Shown one piece after another: positions 15,988 through 26,035 of a DNA stretch of 64,000 bases. The stretch's first letter is position 1; each line of letters opens with the position of its first letter. The stretch comes from Granulicella paludicola (lineage in GTDB: Bacteria > Acidobacteriota > Terriglobia > Terriglobales > Acidobacteriaceae). The stretch is taken from assembly GCF_025685545.1 (NCBI RefSeq), contig NZ_JAGSYC010000025.1, positions 806,001 to 870,000 on the forward strand. The letters run 5' to 3'. A program made the position numbers and the translations under genes. The notes below the pieces were generated by a model, which saw only the letters and a list, made by a program, of their open reading frames with translations, did no database searches and was not told where the DNA came from.

Positions 15988-18900
15988 TCACTGCTTCAAC
16001 ACTGGCCCAAGCCAGTGTCCTGTGTAAGACTCCTTCACCTTCGCGACCTCTTCCGGAGTGCCCACAGCCACAACTTTGCCGCCACCCGAACCGCCCTCCG
16101 GCCCCATATCGATTACCCAGTCCGCGCACTTGATCACGTCAAGATTGTGTTCGATCACCAGCAGAGAGGCGCCGCCATCAATCAGCTTGTTGAATGCGGC
16201 CAGCAACGTCGCCACGTCCTCAAAGTGCAGGCCGGTCGTAGGCTCATCCAGGATGTACAGGACCCGATTCGTAGCCCTGCGAGCCTCCAGGCGAGCAGCG
16301 CTCATATCCGAACCTGAACGCACCGTCGCCAGATGCTGAGCCAGCTTTACGCGCTGGGCCTCACCTCCGCTTAACGTCGTGGCACTCTGTCCCAGCCGCA
16401 CATAACCCAGTCCAACCTCATCTAACACTGCCAGCTTGTCCACGATCTTTGCATGACCGGCAAAGTACACCAGCGCCTCGCGGACGGTCATGCCCAGCAC
16501 CTCGTGGATATTCTTGCCCTTGTACTTCACCTCAAGGATGGACGTTTTGTAACGCGTTCCGTTGCATTCTTCGCATGGCAGCTCTACATCAGCAAGGAAC
16601 TGCATCTCCACCGTCACCGTGCCGTCTCCTTCGCAAACATTGCAGCGGCCACCCGGAACGTTGAAGCTGAACGATCCAGCCGTTAGTGACTTGCGCCGAG
16701 AATCCGGCTGCGCCGCAAACAGCTCTCGAATCGCATCGAACGCTTTGATGTACGTCACAGGATTCGAGCGCGGTGTGCGTCCAATCGGCGACTGATCCAC
16801 CAGTACGACATCGGTCAGGTACTGCGTTCCCGAAAGCTCGCGATACAGCCCACTCGTCTCCTGCTGTCCACGTTCCGAACCCTCAGCTTGTCCAAGCGCC
16901 TGCATCAGCGCTCGATACAACACCTGGTGCACCATCGTCGACTTGCCCGAACCCGAAACACCCGTCACGCAGCAAAGCACACCGAGCGGAATCTCAACAT
17001 CGACACCACGCAGGTTATGAATACGCGCACCCTTCAATAACAGTTTCTCGCGCCCCAGTTCACGCCGCAGCTTGGGCACGGCAATCTTCGCGCGTCCGCT
17101 CAGGTACTTGCCCGTAATCGAGTTCTTATTTTTGCTAACCTCTTCCACCGTGCCAGCAGCCAGTAGCTGTCCACCCAACTCACCGGCACCCGGGCCCAGA
17201 TCGAGCAGATGATCCGCCGCCCGAATCACATCGGGATCATGCTCCACCACAAGGATCGTATTGCCCAGATCGCGCAACTCTTCCATGATAGTGATCAGCT
17301 TGGCTGTGTCACGCGTATGCAGCCCAATCGAGGGTTCATCTAGCACATACAACGCGCCCACAAGCCGCGATCCAAGACTCGTCGCCAGCTGAATCCGCTG
17401 CGACTCACCGCCGCTCAACGTCGAGCTCAAACGGTCTAGCGTCAGATATTCAAGCCCCACCTGTTCGAGGAAGTGAACCCGTTGACGCACCTCTTCCAGA
17501 ATCTTGCCCGCAATTTCCATCTGAGAAGTACTCAGCTTTAGCTCATCGAAGAATGCCTCTGCTTCCGTAATCGTCAGCGCGCACAGCTCGCAGATGTTTT
17601 TGCCCTCAAGCAGCACCGCGCGAGCCTCAGCTCGCAGCCGCTGTCCACGGCAATCCGGACACGTTGCATAGCCGCGATACTTCGACAGGAACACGCGCAC
17701 ATGCAGCTTGTACTTCTTCCGCTCCAGGTCCGCGAAGAATCCGCGGATCCCCATCCAGCTGCCGCGGCCTTCTTCAATAAAGATCCGCTGCGCATCGGTC
17801 AAGTCAAACCACGGAACATTTGTCGGCACGCCTTCGCTCTTCGCAGCGCGCTTCATCTCGCCATGCATCGCACGATACTTCGGCTTCGTCCACGGATCGA
17901 CCGCTCCATCATCAAGCGTCTTCGAGCGGTCCGGCACAATCAGGTTCGGATCGAAGTCAATCGTGTTCCCAAATCCCTGGCAGCGAGGGCAAGCCCCAAA
18001 CGGATTGTTGAAGCTGAACAGTCGAGGCTCCGGTTCGCGATACGCTCGATGACACGTCTCGCATTCGAACGCCGCTGAAAACCGCAGCGTTCTCGCCTCT
18101 CCCCCATCCTCACGTGGCACAGTGCGAAACACGATCTCGCCGCCTTCGCGATAGCCGGTCTCGATCGCGTCCACCAGTCGCGACCGCACCTCAGCACTCA
18201 ACGCCAGACGATCAGCCAGAATATAAATCGGCTTCGAAAAATCCAGCTCCAGCAGGCTCTCAGGCGTAGAGAACTCCACGATCTTTCCAGCACCTTCGCC
18301 TTCCGCCTGCCACAGCCGGTTATACCCACGCCTACGCAGCTCTCCGAGCCGCTCCTTCAAACTCTCGGTCAGACTATTGAAATTGTCATCCTGAGCGGAG
18401 CGAAGGACCTGTTTCTTACCTTTTGAGGCGATGATCTTCTTCGCCGGCTTTTTTGGAGCAGCCACGATCGCAGCTTCGCCCCCCTCAGCATCCATCGGCC
18501 CTTGCAGCGCTTCGAGCTTCACCTCAGTCCGCACAATCGGAAACAGCGCATACACCCGCTGCCCATCGAGCGCCGCCAGCACGCGCGTCACAATCTCATC
18601 GACCGAGTCGCGTCGTACTACGCCGCCGCAGTGCAGGCACGTCACCGTTCCGCACCGCGCAAACAACAGCCGCAGATAATCGAAGATCTCCGTAGCCGTG
18701 GCCACCGTCGATCTCGGATTTCGCGTCTGGTTCTTCTGCTTGATCGCGATCGCTGGCGCCAGCCCATCCATGAAGTCGACATCCGGCTTCTCGATGCGCT
18801 CAAGAAACTGCCGCGCATACGCCGACAGGCTCTCGACATACCGTCGCTGACCCTCGGCATACACCGTATCGAACGCGAGCGACGATTTGCCCGAACCCGA

Positions 18901-19014
18901 GACGCCGCTCACCACCGTCAGCGCATTGTGTGGAATCTCCACATCGATGCCCTTTAGGTTATGCGTCCGAGCCCCACGAATGATGATGCTGTCGTTCGCC
19001 GTCGCTACTGCCAT
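15988..19014 (-). CDS. uvrA: excinuclease ABC subunit UvrA
   Basis: 1008 residues, about 65 longer than E. coli UvrA. Two ABC ATPase modules: Walker [14 protein letters not shown] near residue 37 and [13 protein letters not shown] in the second half; signatures [12 protein letters not shown] and [12 protein letters not shown]; zinc modules CLHCGG, CETCHR...CPRCQG and CNVCEGDG...CEECNG. UvrA2 finds bulky lesions and loads UvrB in nucleotide excision repair. The extra length is partly an insert at about residues 175-215, in the UvrB-binding region side, where a dispersed repeat (18384-18417) is translated in frame as [11 protein letters not shown]. Start is 3 bases after the lspA stop, in the ileS-lspA-uvrA operon. 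Confidence 0.95.
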   Translation of the reverse strand: MAVATANDSIIIRGARTHNLKGIDVEIPHNALTVVSGVSGSGKSSLAFDTVYAEGQRRYVESLSAYARQFLERIEKPDVDFMDGLAPAIAIKQKNQTRNPRSTVATATEIFDYLRLLFARCGTVTCLHCGGVVRRDSVDEIVTRVLAALDGQRVYALFPIVRTEVKLEALQGPMDAEGGEAAIVAAPKKPAKKIIASKGKKQVLRSAQDDNFNSLTESLKERLGELRRRGYNRLWQAEGEGAGKIVEFSTPESLLELDFSKPIYILADRLALSAEVRSRLVDAIETGYREGGEIVFRTVPREDGGEARTLRFSAAFECETCHRAYREPEPRLFSFNNPFGACPRCQGFGNTIDFDPNLIVPDRSKTLDDGAVDPWTKPKYRAMHGEMKRAAKSEGVPTNVPWFDLTDAQRIFIEEGRGSWMGIRGFFADLERKKYKLHVRVFLSKYRGYATCPDCRGQRLRAEARAVLLEGKNICELCALTITEAEAFFDELKLSTSQMEIAGKILEEVRQRVHFLEQVGLEYLTLDRLSSTLSGGESQRIQLATSLGSRLVGALYVLDEPSIGLHTRDTAKLITIMEELRDLGNTILVVEHDPDVIRAADHLLDLGPGAGELGGQLLAAGTVEEVSKNKNSITGKYLSGRAKIAVPKLRRELGREKLLLKGARIHNLRGVDVEIPLGVLCCVTGVSGSGKSTMVHQVLYRALMQALGQAEGSERGQQETSGLYRELSGTQYLTDVVLVDQSPIGRTPRSNPVTYIKAFDAIRELFAAQPDSRRKSLTAGSFSFNVPGGRCNVCEGDGTVTVEMQFLADVELPCEECNGTRYKTSILEVKYKGKNIHEVLGMTVREALVYFAGHAKIVDKLAVLDEVGLGYVRLGQSATTLSGGEAQRVKLAQHLATVRSGSDMSAARLEARRATNRVLYILDEPTTGLHFEDVATLLAAFNKLIDGGASLLVIEHNLDVIKCADWVIDMGPEGGSGGGKVVAVGTPEEVAKVKESYTGHWLGPVLKQ
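18384..18417 (+). repeat. dispersed short repeat inserted in-frame inside uvrA
   Basis: TGTCATCCTGAGCGGAGCGA followed by AGGACCTGTTTCTT is nearly the same as 13111-13145. Here it lies inside uvrA on the opposite strand and is read as VLRSAQDD, without breaking the frame. Flanking Lys/Pro/Ala-rich residues suggest a tolerant surface loop. Confidence 0.75.
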
Positions 19015-19017
19015 GCT

Positions 19018-19503
19018 CTAGTGACTCCTCTGCGGCTTCAGCATCTCCAGCAGCAATAAACAAGCTCCCACCACAATCGCTGAGTCCGCAACATTGAAGT
19101 CCGGCCAGTGGTAGTGATAAATATGCACCTCGAGAAAATCCACGACGTAGTGCAGCTTGATGCGGTCGTACATGTTCCCGATCGCCCCACCCATAATCAA
19201 CGCCAGCGCAACCGACGTCGCCGAAAGCCTCGGCCCCATGCGCCAGATCATCACCAGCACCACAACCACCGCCAGCACTGAGAAACCGATGAGCGTGTTT
19301 CGCACCATCTCGGGATGCTTCGCACCCTCAAACATGCTGAAAGCCGCGCCGGAATTTAGCACATGCGTGATCCGAAACACCTTCGGCCAAACCGTGATCG
19401 CAGCACCCATCTTGATGTGCTGCACCACCCAGATCTTCGACAGACGATCTGCCACCACAACCAGCGCTGCAATCAGCAGCATCAACCAACGCTTATCCCG
19501 CAT
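19018..19503 (-). CDS. lspA: signal peptidase II (lipoprotein signal peptidase)
   Basis: 161 residues with four predicted membrane helices. The catalytic aspartates are visible in [14 protein letters not shown] and NVADSAI, and the family start pattern [11 protein letters not shown] is present. LspA is an aspartic protease of the inner membrane that removes the signal peptide after Lgt has lipidated the Cys. Its ATG overlaps the ileS stop by one base (TAATG), showing translational coupling; uvrA follows after 3 bases. The ileS-lspA pairing is widely conserved. Confidence 0.95.
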   Translation of the reverse strand: MRDKRWLMLLIAALVVVADRLSKIWVVQHIKMGAAITVWPKVFRITHVLNSGAAFSMFEGAKHPEMVRNTLIGFSVLAVVVVLVMIWRMGPRLSATSVALALIMGGAIGNMYDRIKLHYVVDFLEVHIYHYHWPDFNVADSAIVVGACLLLLEMLKPQRSH

Positions 19504-22409
19504 TACTTACCATCTCCCTGCGTCGGTGCAAAACCAATCGCTTCCAGCGCCTCGCTACAACGCGCACAAACCTCGGGCCAGCGATCATCGCTACCCACAT
19601 CCGGAACCACGCGCCAGCAACGGCCGCACTTCGAGCCGTCAGCAACACCGGCCTCAATGATGACAGTCTTCTGCTGCTTGCTTGCTCCGACCAGCTGCAC
19701 CGTCGCCTGCGACACATTAAAAAACTCCGCCAACGATGACTCATACTTGCGCAGCACGATCGCCTCATCGGAACCTTCCGTCGCAATCACTGTCACGCTC
19801 GCCTCGAGGCTCTTGCCGATCGTCTTCGCCGCGCGCATCGCTTCCAGCTCGAGCATCACTAACGACCGCACCTGCAACAACTGTTCCCACTCGCGCTCGA
19901 TCCCCGCAACGCTACCGGGAACAATCTCCATCACCGTCGGAAACAGCGCCACATGCACACTGCTAGCGCGGTCCGCCGTCTTCGGCAGATGCTGCCATAC
20001 TTCATCCGCGGTGAACGAAAGAATCGGCGCAATCAGCCGCGTCATCGCCTCCGCAATCCGCCACATGGCCGTCTGCGCGCTCCGCCGGCCCACGCTCTTC
20101 GGAGCCAGTGTGTACAGCCTGTCCTTCACCACATCCGCGTATAGCGCACTCAGATCGGTGTTCGTGAACTCGTTCAGCGCCTGATACGCGCGATGGAACT
20201 CGAACTCGTCGTACGCTTTGCGAATCGCCGCGTCCAGCTCCGCTGTGCGGGCCAGAATGTACTGATCCAACGGCTGCATCTCGCTCCACGCAACAGCGTC
20301 CGTCGCCGGATCGAAGCCGTCCAAATTCGACAGCAGGAATCGCAGCGTGTTGCGCAGCTTGCGATAGTTCTCACTCACGCGCTGCATCAGGTTTTCGCTC
20401 GCAGCGACATCCTCGCGGAAGTCGACGCTTGCAACCCACAACCGAATGATCTCGCCGCCCAGCCGGTTCGCCACATCCACAGGATCGACACCATTGCCCA
20501 GCGACTTCGAGAACGCGCGACCCTGCTCATCGAGCGTCCATCCGCTCGTCGCCACCATCCGGTAGGGCGCAGCGTCTTTCAGTCCTACAGCGCAAAGCAG
20601 CGACGAATGGAACCATCCGCGATGCTGATCGCCGCCCTCTGTGTAGAGATCGGCAGGGAAGCTCAACTCCGGTTCAACCTCGAGCACCGCGTGCCAACTC
20701 GCGCCGCTCTCGAACCATACGTCGAGAATGTCCATCTCCTTGCGGAACTCCGTGCCGCTGCAGTTCGGGCACTTCGTTCCTTTCGGCAGAAGGCTCTCCG
20801 CCGAGCGCGAGTACCACGCATCCGCTCCGTCCTTCGCGAATAACTTCACGACACTCTTGTTGATCGCGCCGTCGTTCAGCGGCTCATGACACTTCTCGCA
20901 GAGGAACACCGCGATTGGCACACCCCAGATGCGTTGACGGCTGATGCACCAGTCAGGCCGCGTCGCAATCATATTGCTGATCCGTTCTTCACCCCACGAA
21001 GGGTCCCAGGTCACGCGGCTGATCTCATCGAGCGCGCGCTCTCGGAAGGTCACATTCTTACCGTCCGCCTTCGGCGAAAGCACCGGCGTCTCCATGCCGA
21101 TAAACCACTGCTCCGTCGCCCGGAAGATCAGCGGCTTGTGGCAGCGCCAGCAGTGCGGATAGCTATGATGCAGATCAAACTCGCCCATCAGCGCGCCCTT
21201 TTCCTGCACCACCTGCTTGATGACGGAGTTCGCCTTCTGCACAAACAGCCCGTCGAACGGCTGCCCTTCGTAGTTCCGCAGCTTGCCCTGAGCATCCACG
21301 TTGCACGTTAGCGGAAGCTCGTACTTCACACCTGTCGCAAAGTCATCTGGACCGTGCGAAGGTGCCGTATGCACTGCGCCTGTACCTTGATCCGTCGTCA
21401 CATAATCGGCATTCACACCGAGGATCGAACGATCGAGGAATGGATGCTGAAAGGTGACGCGGTCCAGCTTCGCTCCCGCGAACTTTGCAATCTCTTTCGC
21501 ATTCTTCAGATCGCCCATCAGCGTGCATTTCTCGATCACTTGCGCGGCCAGCGCTTCGGCGACTACATACACATTCTGGCCGTCATCCAGCGCAACGTAA
21601 TCGACCTCAGGCCCGAACGCCACAGCCATGCTCGCCGGCAGCGTCCACGGAGTCGTCGTCCAGATGATCGTCCAGACCTCGCGGCCCTTCAGTTTCGGAT
21701 CGATCGCTGATGCATCGCTCGTCAGCTTGTAGCGCACGTACACGCTCGGCGAGGTGTGCATCTCGTACTCCACCTCGGCCTCGGCCAGCGCCGTGCGGTC
21801 GTGCGAGCACCAGTACACCGGCTTCAGTCCCTTGTAGACGAAGCCTTTCTCGTAGAACCCATAAAACGTCTCCAGGATCTTCGACTCATACTCGAAGTCC
21901 ATCGTCTGGTATGGCTTTTCCCAGCGACCCAGCACTCCCAAACGCTTGAACTGCGAGCGCTGCAGGTCGATGAACTTCGACGCGTACTCGCGGCAGGCCT
22001 GGCGAACCTCAACCGGATCCATCTCCAGCTTCTTGCCGCCCAGCTTCTCGTCTACTTTGATCTCGATCGGCAGCCCGTGGCAGTCCCAGCCCGGCACATA
22101 CGGAGCGTCAAACCCGGCCATCGTCTTCGTCTTCACCACGAAGTCCTTGATGCACTTGTTCAGCGCATGACCCAGGTGAATCGCTCCGTTGGCATACGGA
22201 GGGCCGTCGTGCAGGATGTACTTCGGCGCATCCTTGCGTGCCTCGCGAATCTGTTCATACAGCCCGGCCGCGTCCCACGCCGCCAGCCTCGCCGGCTCAT
22301 TCTGCGGAAGGTTCGCCTTCATGGCGAACTCAGTCTTCGGCAGGTTCAGGGTGCTCTTCAGGCCAGTTTTTTCGGCGCTCTTAACTTGTACCTTCGTCTC
22401 TTCCGACAT
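19503..22409 (-). CDS. ileS: isoleucyl-tRNA synthetase
   Basis: 968 residues, class Ia synthetase. The HIGH motif is in PPYANGAIHLGHALNK (near residue 77) and a CP1 editing domain follows (TTPWTLPASMAVAFGP, GTGAVHTAPSHGPDDF). The KMSKS loop reads AFSKSLGN rather than KMSKSLGN. The C-terminal zinc finger CGRCWR...CARC is present as in bacterial-type IleS. It charges tRNA-Ile in the cytoplasm and edits valine. First gene of the leftward ileS-lspA-uvrA-TPR run; no T-box leader is apparent upstream. Confidence 0.96.
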   Translation of the reverse strand: MSEETKVQVKSAEKTGLKSTLNLPKTEFAMKANLPQNEPARLAAWDAAGLYEQIREARKDAPKYILHDGPPYANGAIHLGHALNKCIKDFVVKTKTMAGFDAPYVPGWDCHGLPIEIKVDEKLGGKKLEMDPVEVRQACREYASKFIDLQRSQFKRLGVLGRWEKPYQTMDFEYESKILETFYGFYEKGFVYKGLKPVYWCSHDRTALAEAEVEYEMHTSPSVYVRYKLTSDASAIDPKLKGREVWTIIWTTTPWTLPASMAVAFGPEVDYVALDDGQNVYVVAEALAAQVIEKCTLMGDLKNAKEIAKFAGAKLDRVTFQHPFLDRSILGVNADYVTTDQGTGAVHTAPSHGPDDFATGVKYELPLTCNVDAQGKLRNYEGQPFDGLFVQKANSVIKQVVQEKGALMGEFDLHHSYPHCWRCHKPLIFRATEQWFIGMETPVLSPKADGKNVTFRERALDEISRVTWDPSWGEERISNMIATRPDWCISRQRIWGVPIAVFLCEKCHEPLNDGAINKSVVKLFAKDGADAWYSRSAESLLPKGTKCPNCSGTEFRKEMDILDVWFESGASWHAVLEVEPELSFPADLYTEGGDQHRGWFHSSLLCAVGLKDAAPYRMVATSGWTLDEQGRAFSKSLGNGVDPVDVANRLGGEIIRLWVASVDFREDVAASENLMQRVSENYRKLRNTLRFLLSNLDGFDPATDAVAWSEMQPLDQYILARTAELDAAIRKAYDEFEFHRAYQALNEFTNTDLSALYADVVKDRLYTLAPKSVGRRSAQTAMWRIAEAMTRLIAPILSFTADEVWQHLPKTADRASSVHVALFPTVMEIVPGSVAGIEREWEQLLQVRSLVMLELEAMRAAKTIGKSLEASVTVIATEGSDEAIVLRKYESSLAEFFNVSQATVQLVGASKQQKTVIIEAGVADGSKCGRCWRVVPDVGSDDRWPEVCARCSEALEAIGFAPTQGDGK

Positions 22410-22711
22410 CCAGGCTCCATCTCATCGTGCAGGTGCAGGCAGGCAGCCCCAGCGGCTTACCGCGCAAACCTTTATTGTAAATCGCTTAGGCTCTTCGTAC
22501 CGGATTGGTCCCCGGGTCTTCCACCCGAACCTCCGAAAGCTCCCCATCTTGACCTCACCAAAACTCGCAAAGAGACATCTTCCACACTCTTTGCGTCTAA
22601 CCTTGAGGAGCCAGCAGGCCTTCGCAGACAAATCCTGTTTCAATGTTTGTAGAATGTTGCAAGTGAATTCGCACCCTATAAGCTCTGCGCATCACCCTCG
22701 TACTCAATCCT
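22410..22711. other. intergenic region between divergent ileS and tonB-like gene
   Basis: 302 bases with no convincing frame. It must contain the promoters for ileS (leftward) and the tonB-like gene (rightward). I see no T-box, tRNA or long hairpin. Confidence 0.5.
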
Positions 22712-23656
22712 ATGGCTGAAAAAGATACGATCGGAACTATCAGAAACCCAGGCACCGGCTTGAGCATCAGCGGCGAGATCAAGGAAGAAGGCATCTTCGC
22801 CTCCCTTATCTCAAACGTTCGCGACGCCTTCTTCCCGGAGAAACTTCCGCCTCTCGTCCTTGAGTCGACTCCTATCGCTGTGCCCGACCGCATGGCAACG
22901 AAGATGAGTCCGCAATCCGTCGGCCTCTCCATCGGTTTTTATGCGCTGCTGATTCTTCTTATTGCGCTCCTGATTCGCAAGGGCGTTCAGATTGCGGCGC
23001 CCGCAAAGGTCAATGTCACCGTTCTGACCGCGCCTCCGCCGCCTCTTCCGCCAGCGAAGGATCAGATTGGCGGCGGCGGTGGTGCGCATGATCTTGCTCC
23101 CGTCACCAAGGGCGCTTTGCCAAAGCTAGACACAAAGCAGATTGTTCCTCCCAAAGCTCCTCCGACGATTCCGCCCAAGCTCGCTGTCGAGCCGACTGTT
23201 GTCGTTCAGCCTGACCTGAAGATGGCGACCAACAACATGCCAAATCTCGGGATGCCGAATGCTCCTTCTGCTGCGGTTGGCTCGCTTGGAACCGGCAGTG
23301 GCGGCGGAATCGGATCGGGAAATGGCAATGGGATCGGGCCAGGTTCGGGCGGAAATACTGGTGGCGGTGTTTATCACATCGGCGGCGGAGTTCGGCCTCC
23401 GAGCATTCTGTCGCAGGTCGATCCCGAGTTTTCGGAAGAGGCTCGCAAGGCCAAGTTCTCTGGAAACGTCGTGGTCGATCTGATCGTCGACGAGCAGGGA
23501 AATCCGTCGCATGTTCGTGTTGCGCGGGGAGTTGGAATGGGACTTGATGAGAAGGCTGTCGAAGCTGTTCGTCAGTACAAGTTCAAGCCTGCGACCAAGG
23601 ACGGAAAACCTGTGAAGGTTGAGCTTTCCATCGACGTAAACTTCCAGATCTTCTAA
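22712..23656 (+). CDS. energy transducer TonB family protein
   Basis: 314 residues. A cytoplasmic N-terminal segment of about 70 residues, longer than in classical TonB, precedes one membrane helix at about 71-88 (GLSIGFYALLILLIALLI). A Pro-rich periplasmic spacer follows (PPPPLPPAK, VPPKAPPTIPPK), then a Gly-rich linker (about 195-230) and the TonB C-terminal domain (PPSILSQVDPEFSEEARKAK to VNFQIF). It would carry ExbB/ExbD-derived energy to outer-membrane receptors. No exbB/exbD are in the window. It ends before a bidirectional terminator. Confidence 0.88.
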   Translation: MAEKDTIGTIRNPGTGLSISGEIKEEGIFASLISNVRDAFFPEKLPPLVLESTPIAVPDRMATKMSPQSVGLSIGFYALLILLIALLIRKGVQIAAPAKVNVTVLTAPPPPLPPAKDQIGGGGGAHDLAPVTKGALPKLDTKQIVPPKAPPTIPPKLAVEPTVVVQPDLKMATNNMPNLGMPNAPSAAVGSLGTGSGGGIGSGNGNGIGPGSGGNTGGGVYHIGGGVRPPSILSQVDPEFSEEARKAKFSGNVVVDLIVDEQGNPSHVRVARGVGMGLDEKAVEAVRQYKFKPATKDGKPVKVELSIDVNFQIF

Positions 23657-23752
23657 CGGGGTCGGGTACCCCCCCTCCCCCCATACTTAGTACTCAAAGC
23701 ATTCATTCAAGATGGGTTAGGTCGGATGCTGGATGACCCATTGGAACTTGAA

Positions 23753-23790
23753 GAAAAGGCCCGGATAAGCTCCGGGCCTTTTCTTCTTCT
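23753..23790 (+). terminator. bidirectional Rho-independent terminator
   Basis: AAGGCCCGGA pairs perfectly with TCCGGGCCTT across a 5-base loop, followed by TTCTTCTTCTTCT. The opposite strand also has a T-rich flank. It separates the convergent tonB-like and CYTH genes. The surrounding 23657-23900 gap also has a C-rich run (CCCCCCCTCCCCCC) near 23670 and no gene. Confidence 0.85.
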
Positions 23791-23900
23791 TCTGTACGTA
23801 GTTTATCAAGGCTGTCAATAGGGGTGGTTGTCAAGTCGCTCAACAGCTGTAGATATAGCTGACTCTTCATCTACTGATAGAGGTTTGTTGCTTTGCAGAG

Positions 23901-24485
23901 CTATCCAGCTACAGCGATGGCTACTTCATCGAAGGTGAGGTTTTCAGCTGGGCTGCGGGTCTCTTCCTTCCAGTTGGTAAAGAGCTTGCCATAACTGTCG
24001 GTGATGCAGTCGCTTTCGGCGATGCCGAGGCCGGCGAGCATCGAGTCGATCCAGGCGGGCTCGCCTTCGAGTTCGGCCCAAATGCCGATGGGGGTTTCAT
24101 CGAGGACGAGCTTGCCGCCATTGTGGGCGAGTTCTGTGCGGAACTTCTCGTATTTGAAGACCGGCAGGTAGCCGAGCTGGGCGAAGACCTCGGCCATAGC
24201 CTCGCAGTCCTGGACTTCACTTTCGGTTTCGATGCGGGTCTTGTAATGAACGTCGGTGTCGTTCATGTCGGCTTTGCGTTTGTGGGTGAGGGTGCAGATG
24301 CCGCCGTAGTTGCGAAGGCGGAGAATCTGCTTTTTCACGCGCAGCGCACGGTCGGTAGAGTCGTACAGAGTGTTGCTTTCGAACGTCCGCTCGGTCAGAA
24401 CCTCGAACCCAAGCGCTAGAGCGGAGGCGCGTAGTCTGCGCACATCCGCCACGGGAAACTTCAGCTCGATCTCCGCAGCCTGCAT
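23901..24485 (-). CDS. CYTH domain protein (class IV adenylate cyclase/triphosphatase fold)
   Basis: ATG at 24485 gives 194 residues beginning QAAEIELKFPV, the ExExK signature at the very N terminus that binds triphosphate and metal in CYTH proteins. The longer frame from 24614 adds a Pro/Arg-rich tail that is not family-like. Later blocks RVKKQILRLRNYGG, LTHKRKA and KYEKFRTEL supply the basic and acidic residues lining the tunnel. Members include CyaB adenylate cyclases, thiamine triphosphatases and inorganic triphosphatases; which reaction applies here cannot be told from sequence. Confidence 0.82.
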   Translation of the reverse strand: MQAAEIELKFPVADVRRLRASALALGFEVLTERTFESNTLYDSTDRALRVKKQILRLRNYGGICTLTHKRKADMNDTDVHYKTRIETESEVQDCEAMAEVFAQLGYLPVFKYEKFRTELAHNGGKLVLDETPIGIWAELEGEPAWIDSMLAGLGIAESDCITDSYGKLFTNWKEETRSPAENLTFDEVAIAVAG

Positions 24486-24741
24486 ACGGTGAAGTCTACG
24501 CCTGTCCTGGGGAGATCGCTGTGGAATGCCGGGAAATGGCTTGGGTTGTGAGATTTTGGGAAAAGGTCGTGGTTGTAAGGGGACGGGCTCGTGCTTCGCA
24601 TGTCGCTGTGGCAAGGGCTTGAACGCAGAGGAAGAACGCAGAAGTCGTGGCGCGGTTTCTGTTCAGCTTAGAGCTATGAGTGTATGAGCTAAGAGTTTGG
24701 AAGCGCTCTTGTTGCAGGCTTCGGCTAGGATGAACGGAGGT

Positions 24742-25743
24742 ATGAAACAAACGCTTCATTTGTCGGCGGAGAAGCCGGAACAGATCATTCAGGGGGCTGA
24801 GCTGCTTCGTTCGGGACGGTTGGTGGCGTTTGCTACCGAGACCGTCTACGGGTTGGGCGCGAATGCTCTTTCGACGGAGGCTGTTGCAGGGATATTTGAG
24901 GCGAAACAGCGGCCCTCGTGGGACCCGCTGATCGTTCACATCGCGAGTGTCGCGCAGCTGCGCCAGGTTGCGGTGGTCCCACCGCAGTTTGCGAATCGGC
25001 TGCTGGCGCTGGCTTCAGCTTTCTGGCCGGGGCCGCTGACGCTGTTGTTGCCACGCAGTGCGGCGATTCCGGATGCTGTAACGGCGGGGCGGGAGTTGGT
25101 GGGGGTGCGGATTCCTTCGCATCCGGCGGCGCTGGCTTTGTTGCGAGAGGCGAATCTGCCCATCGCCGCACCGAGCGCGAACCGCTTCGGGCATACGAGC
25201 CCGACGACGGCGGCACATGTGCTGGCCGATCTGGAGGGACGGATCGATGCGGTGCTGGACGCGGGACCGACCTCGGTGGGGGTTGAGTCTACGGTGCTCG
25301 ATCCGACGCAGACGCCGATGGTGCTGTACCGACCGGGGGCGGTGACGGCGGAGCAGCTGACGGCGGCGACTGGGGTTGAGGTAACGGTGTACGAGCCTGC
25401 GCGGGTGGTGGCGGCTCCTGAGTCATTGCCGTCGCCGGGAGTCGGGATTCGGCACTATGCGCCGCGGGCTACGCTGATGCTGGTGGAGCCTTGGGTGGAG
25501 GCGCCGGAGGTGGGTGCGAAGACTGGCGTGATGCTGCCGGAGGGATGGCAGGCGCCTGCCGGGGCAGACGTGTATCAGTGGGGACGGTGGGAGGATTTGG
25601 ATACGCTCGCTGCGCGGTTGTTTGCCGGGCTGCGGGAGTTGGATGATCGCGGAGTGGATGTGATTGTTTGTCCGCTGCCTGCGGCGGGCGGGGTGGGGGA
25701 TGCGCTGCGGGATAGGTTGCGGAAGGCCGCGATGGCGAAGTAG
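24742..25743 (+). CDS. L-threonylcarbamoyladenylate synthase (Sua5 type)
   Basis: About 333 residues from ATG 24742; ATG 24730 and TTG 24697 are alternatives and no ribosome site decides cleanly (GGAGG abuts the 24742 ATG). The YrdC/TsaC domain fills the first about 200 residues: GRLVAFATETVYGLGANA, KQRPSWDPLIVH, PAPSANRFGHTSPTTA. A C-terminal Sua5 domain (from GIRHYAPRATLML) makes it the long form. It converts threonine, bicarbonate and ATP to threonylcarbamoyl-AMP for t6A37 of ANN-reading tRNAs. Codon choice and GC are like the neighbours. Confidence 0.92.
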   Translation: MKQTLHLSAEKPEQIIQGAELLRSGRLVAFATETVYGLGANALSTEAVAGIFEAKQRPSWDPLIVHIASVAQLRQVAVVPPQFANRLLALASAFWPGPLTLLLPRSAAIPDAVTAGRELVGVRIPSHPAALALLREANLPIAAPSANRFGHTSPTTAAHVLADLEGRIDAVLDAGPTSVGVESTVLDPTQTPMVLYRPGAVTAEQLTAATGVEVTVYEPARVVAAPESLPSPGVGIRHYAPRATLMLVEPWVEAPEVGAKTGVMLPEGWQAPAGADVYQWGRWEDLDTLAARLFAGLRELDDRGVDVIVCPLPAAGGVGDALRDRLRKAAMAK

Positions 25744-25884
25744 CGTCGGGTGAAACGTCGCGCGGGGCGCGATGCCCACGTTCCACCCCAACGAACAAAG
25801 GACGTTCGCCGGGGGCCCCGGCTTAGCTGCGACGAAACTGCCGCGAAGATGGGGCACCCGGATTTGTGGGGGTCCTGGGACGAA

Positions 25885-26030
25885 ATGCAGATTCCTCCGC
25901 TGCGCTACGGAATGACAAAAAGGGGGATGCGCTTACGGAAGGACAAATAGGGGACGTGCTACGGAGTGAAAAAGAAGCGGGTGGTGCGCTATGGGCCGAT
26001 GGTGCGTTATGGACTGACAACAAGGGGTGG
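25885..26030. repeat. repeat element followed by degenerate tandem array
   Basis: The minus strand of 25885-25920 (TGTCATTCCGTAGCGCAGCG, then GAGGAATCTGCA) resembles the 13111 and 18384 repeats. Rightward, about five decayed copies of a unit near 25 bases follow, each like GGTGCGCTACGGAATGACAA with an A/G-rich spacer, up to the end of the hfq-like gene. No coding frame here is credible. The 25744-25884 part of this gap holds nothing else recognisable. Confidence 0.65.
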
Positions 26031-26035
26031 TGCGG

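Noticed and set aside
22410-22711. Possible T-box or leader upstream of ileS
   Set aside because: No specifier stem, no T-box sequence and no terminator/antiterminator pair seen.
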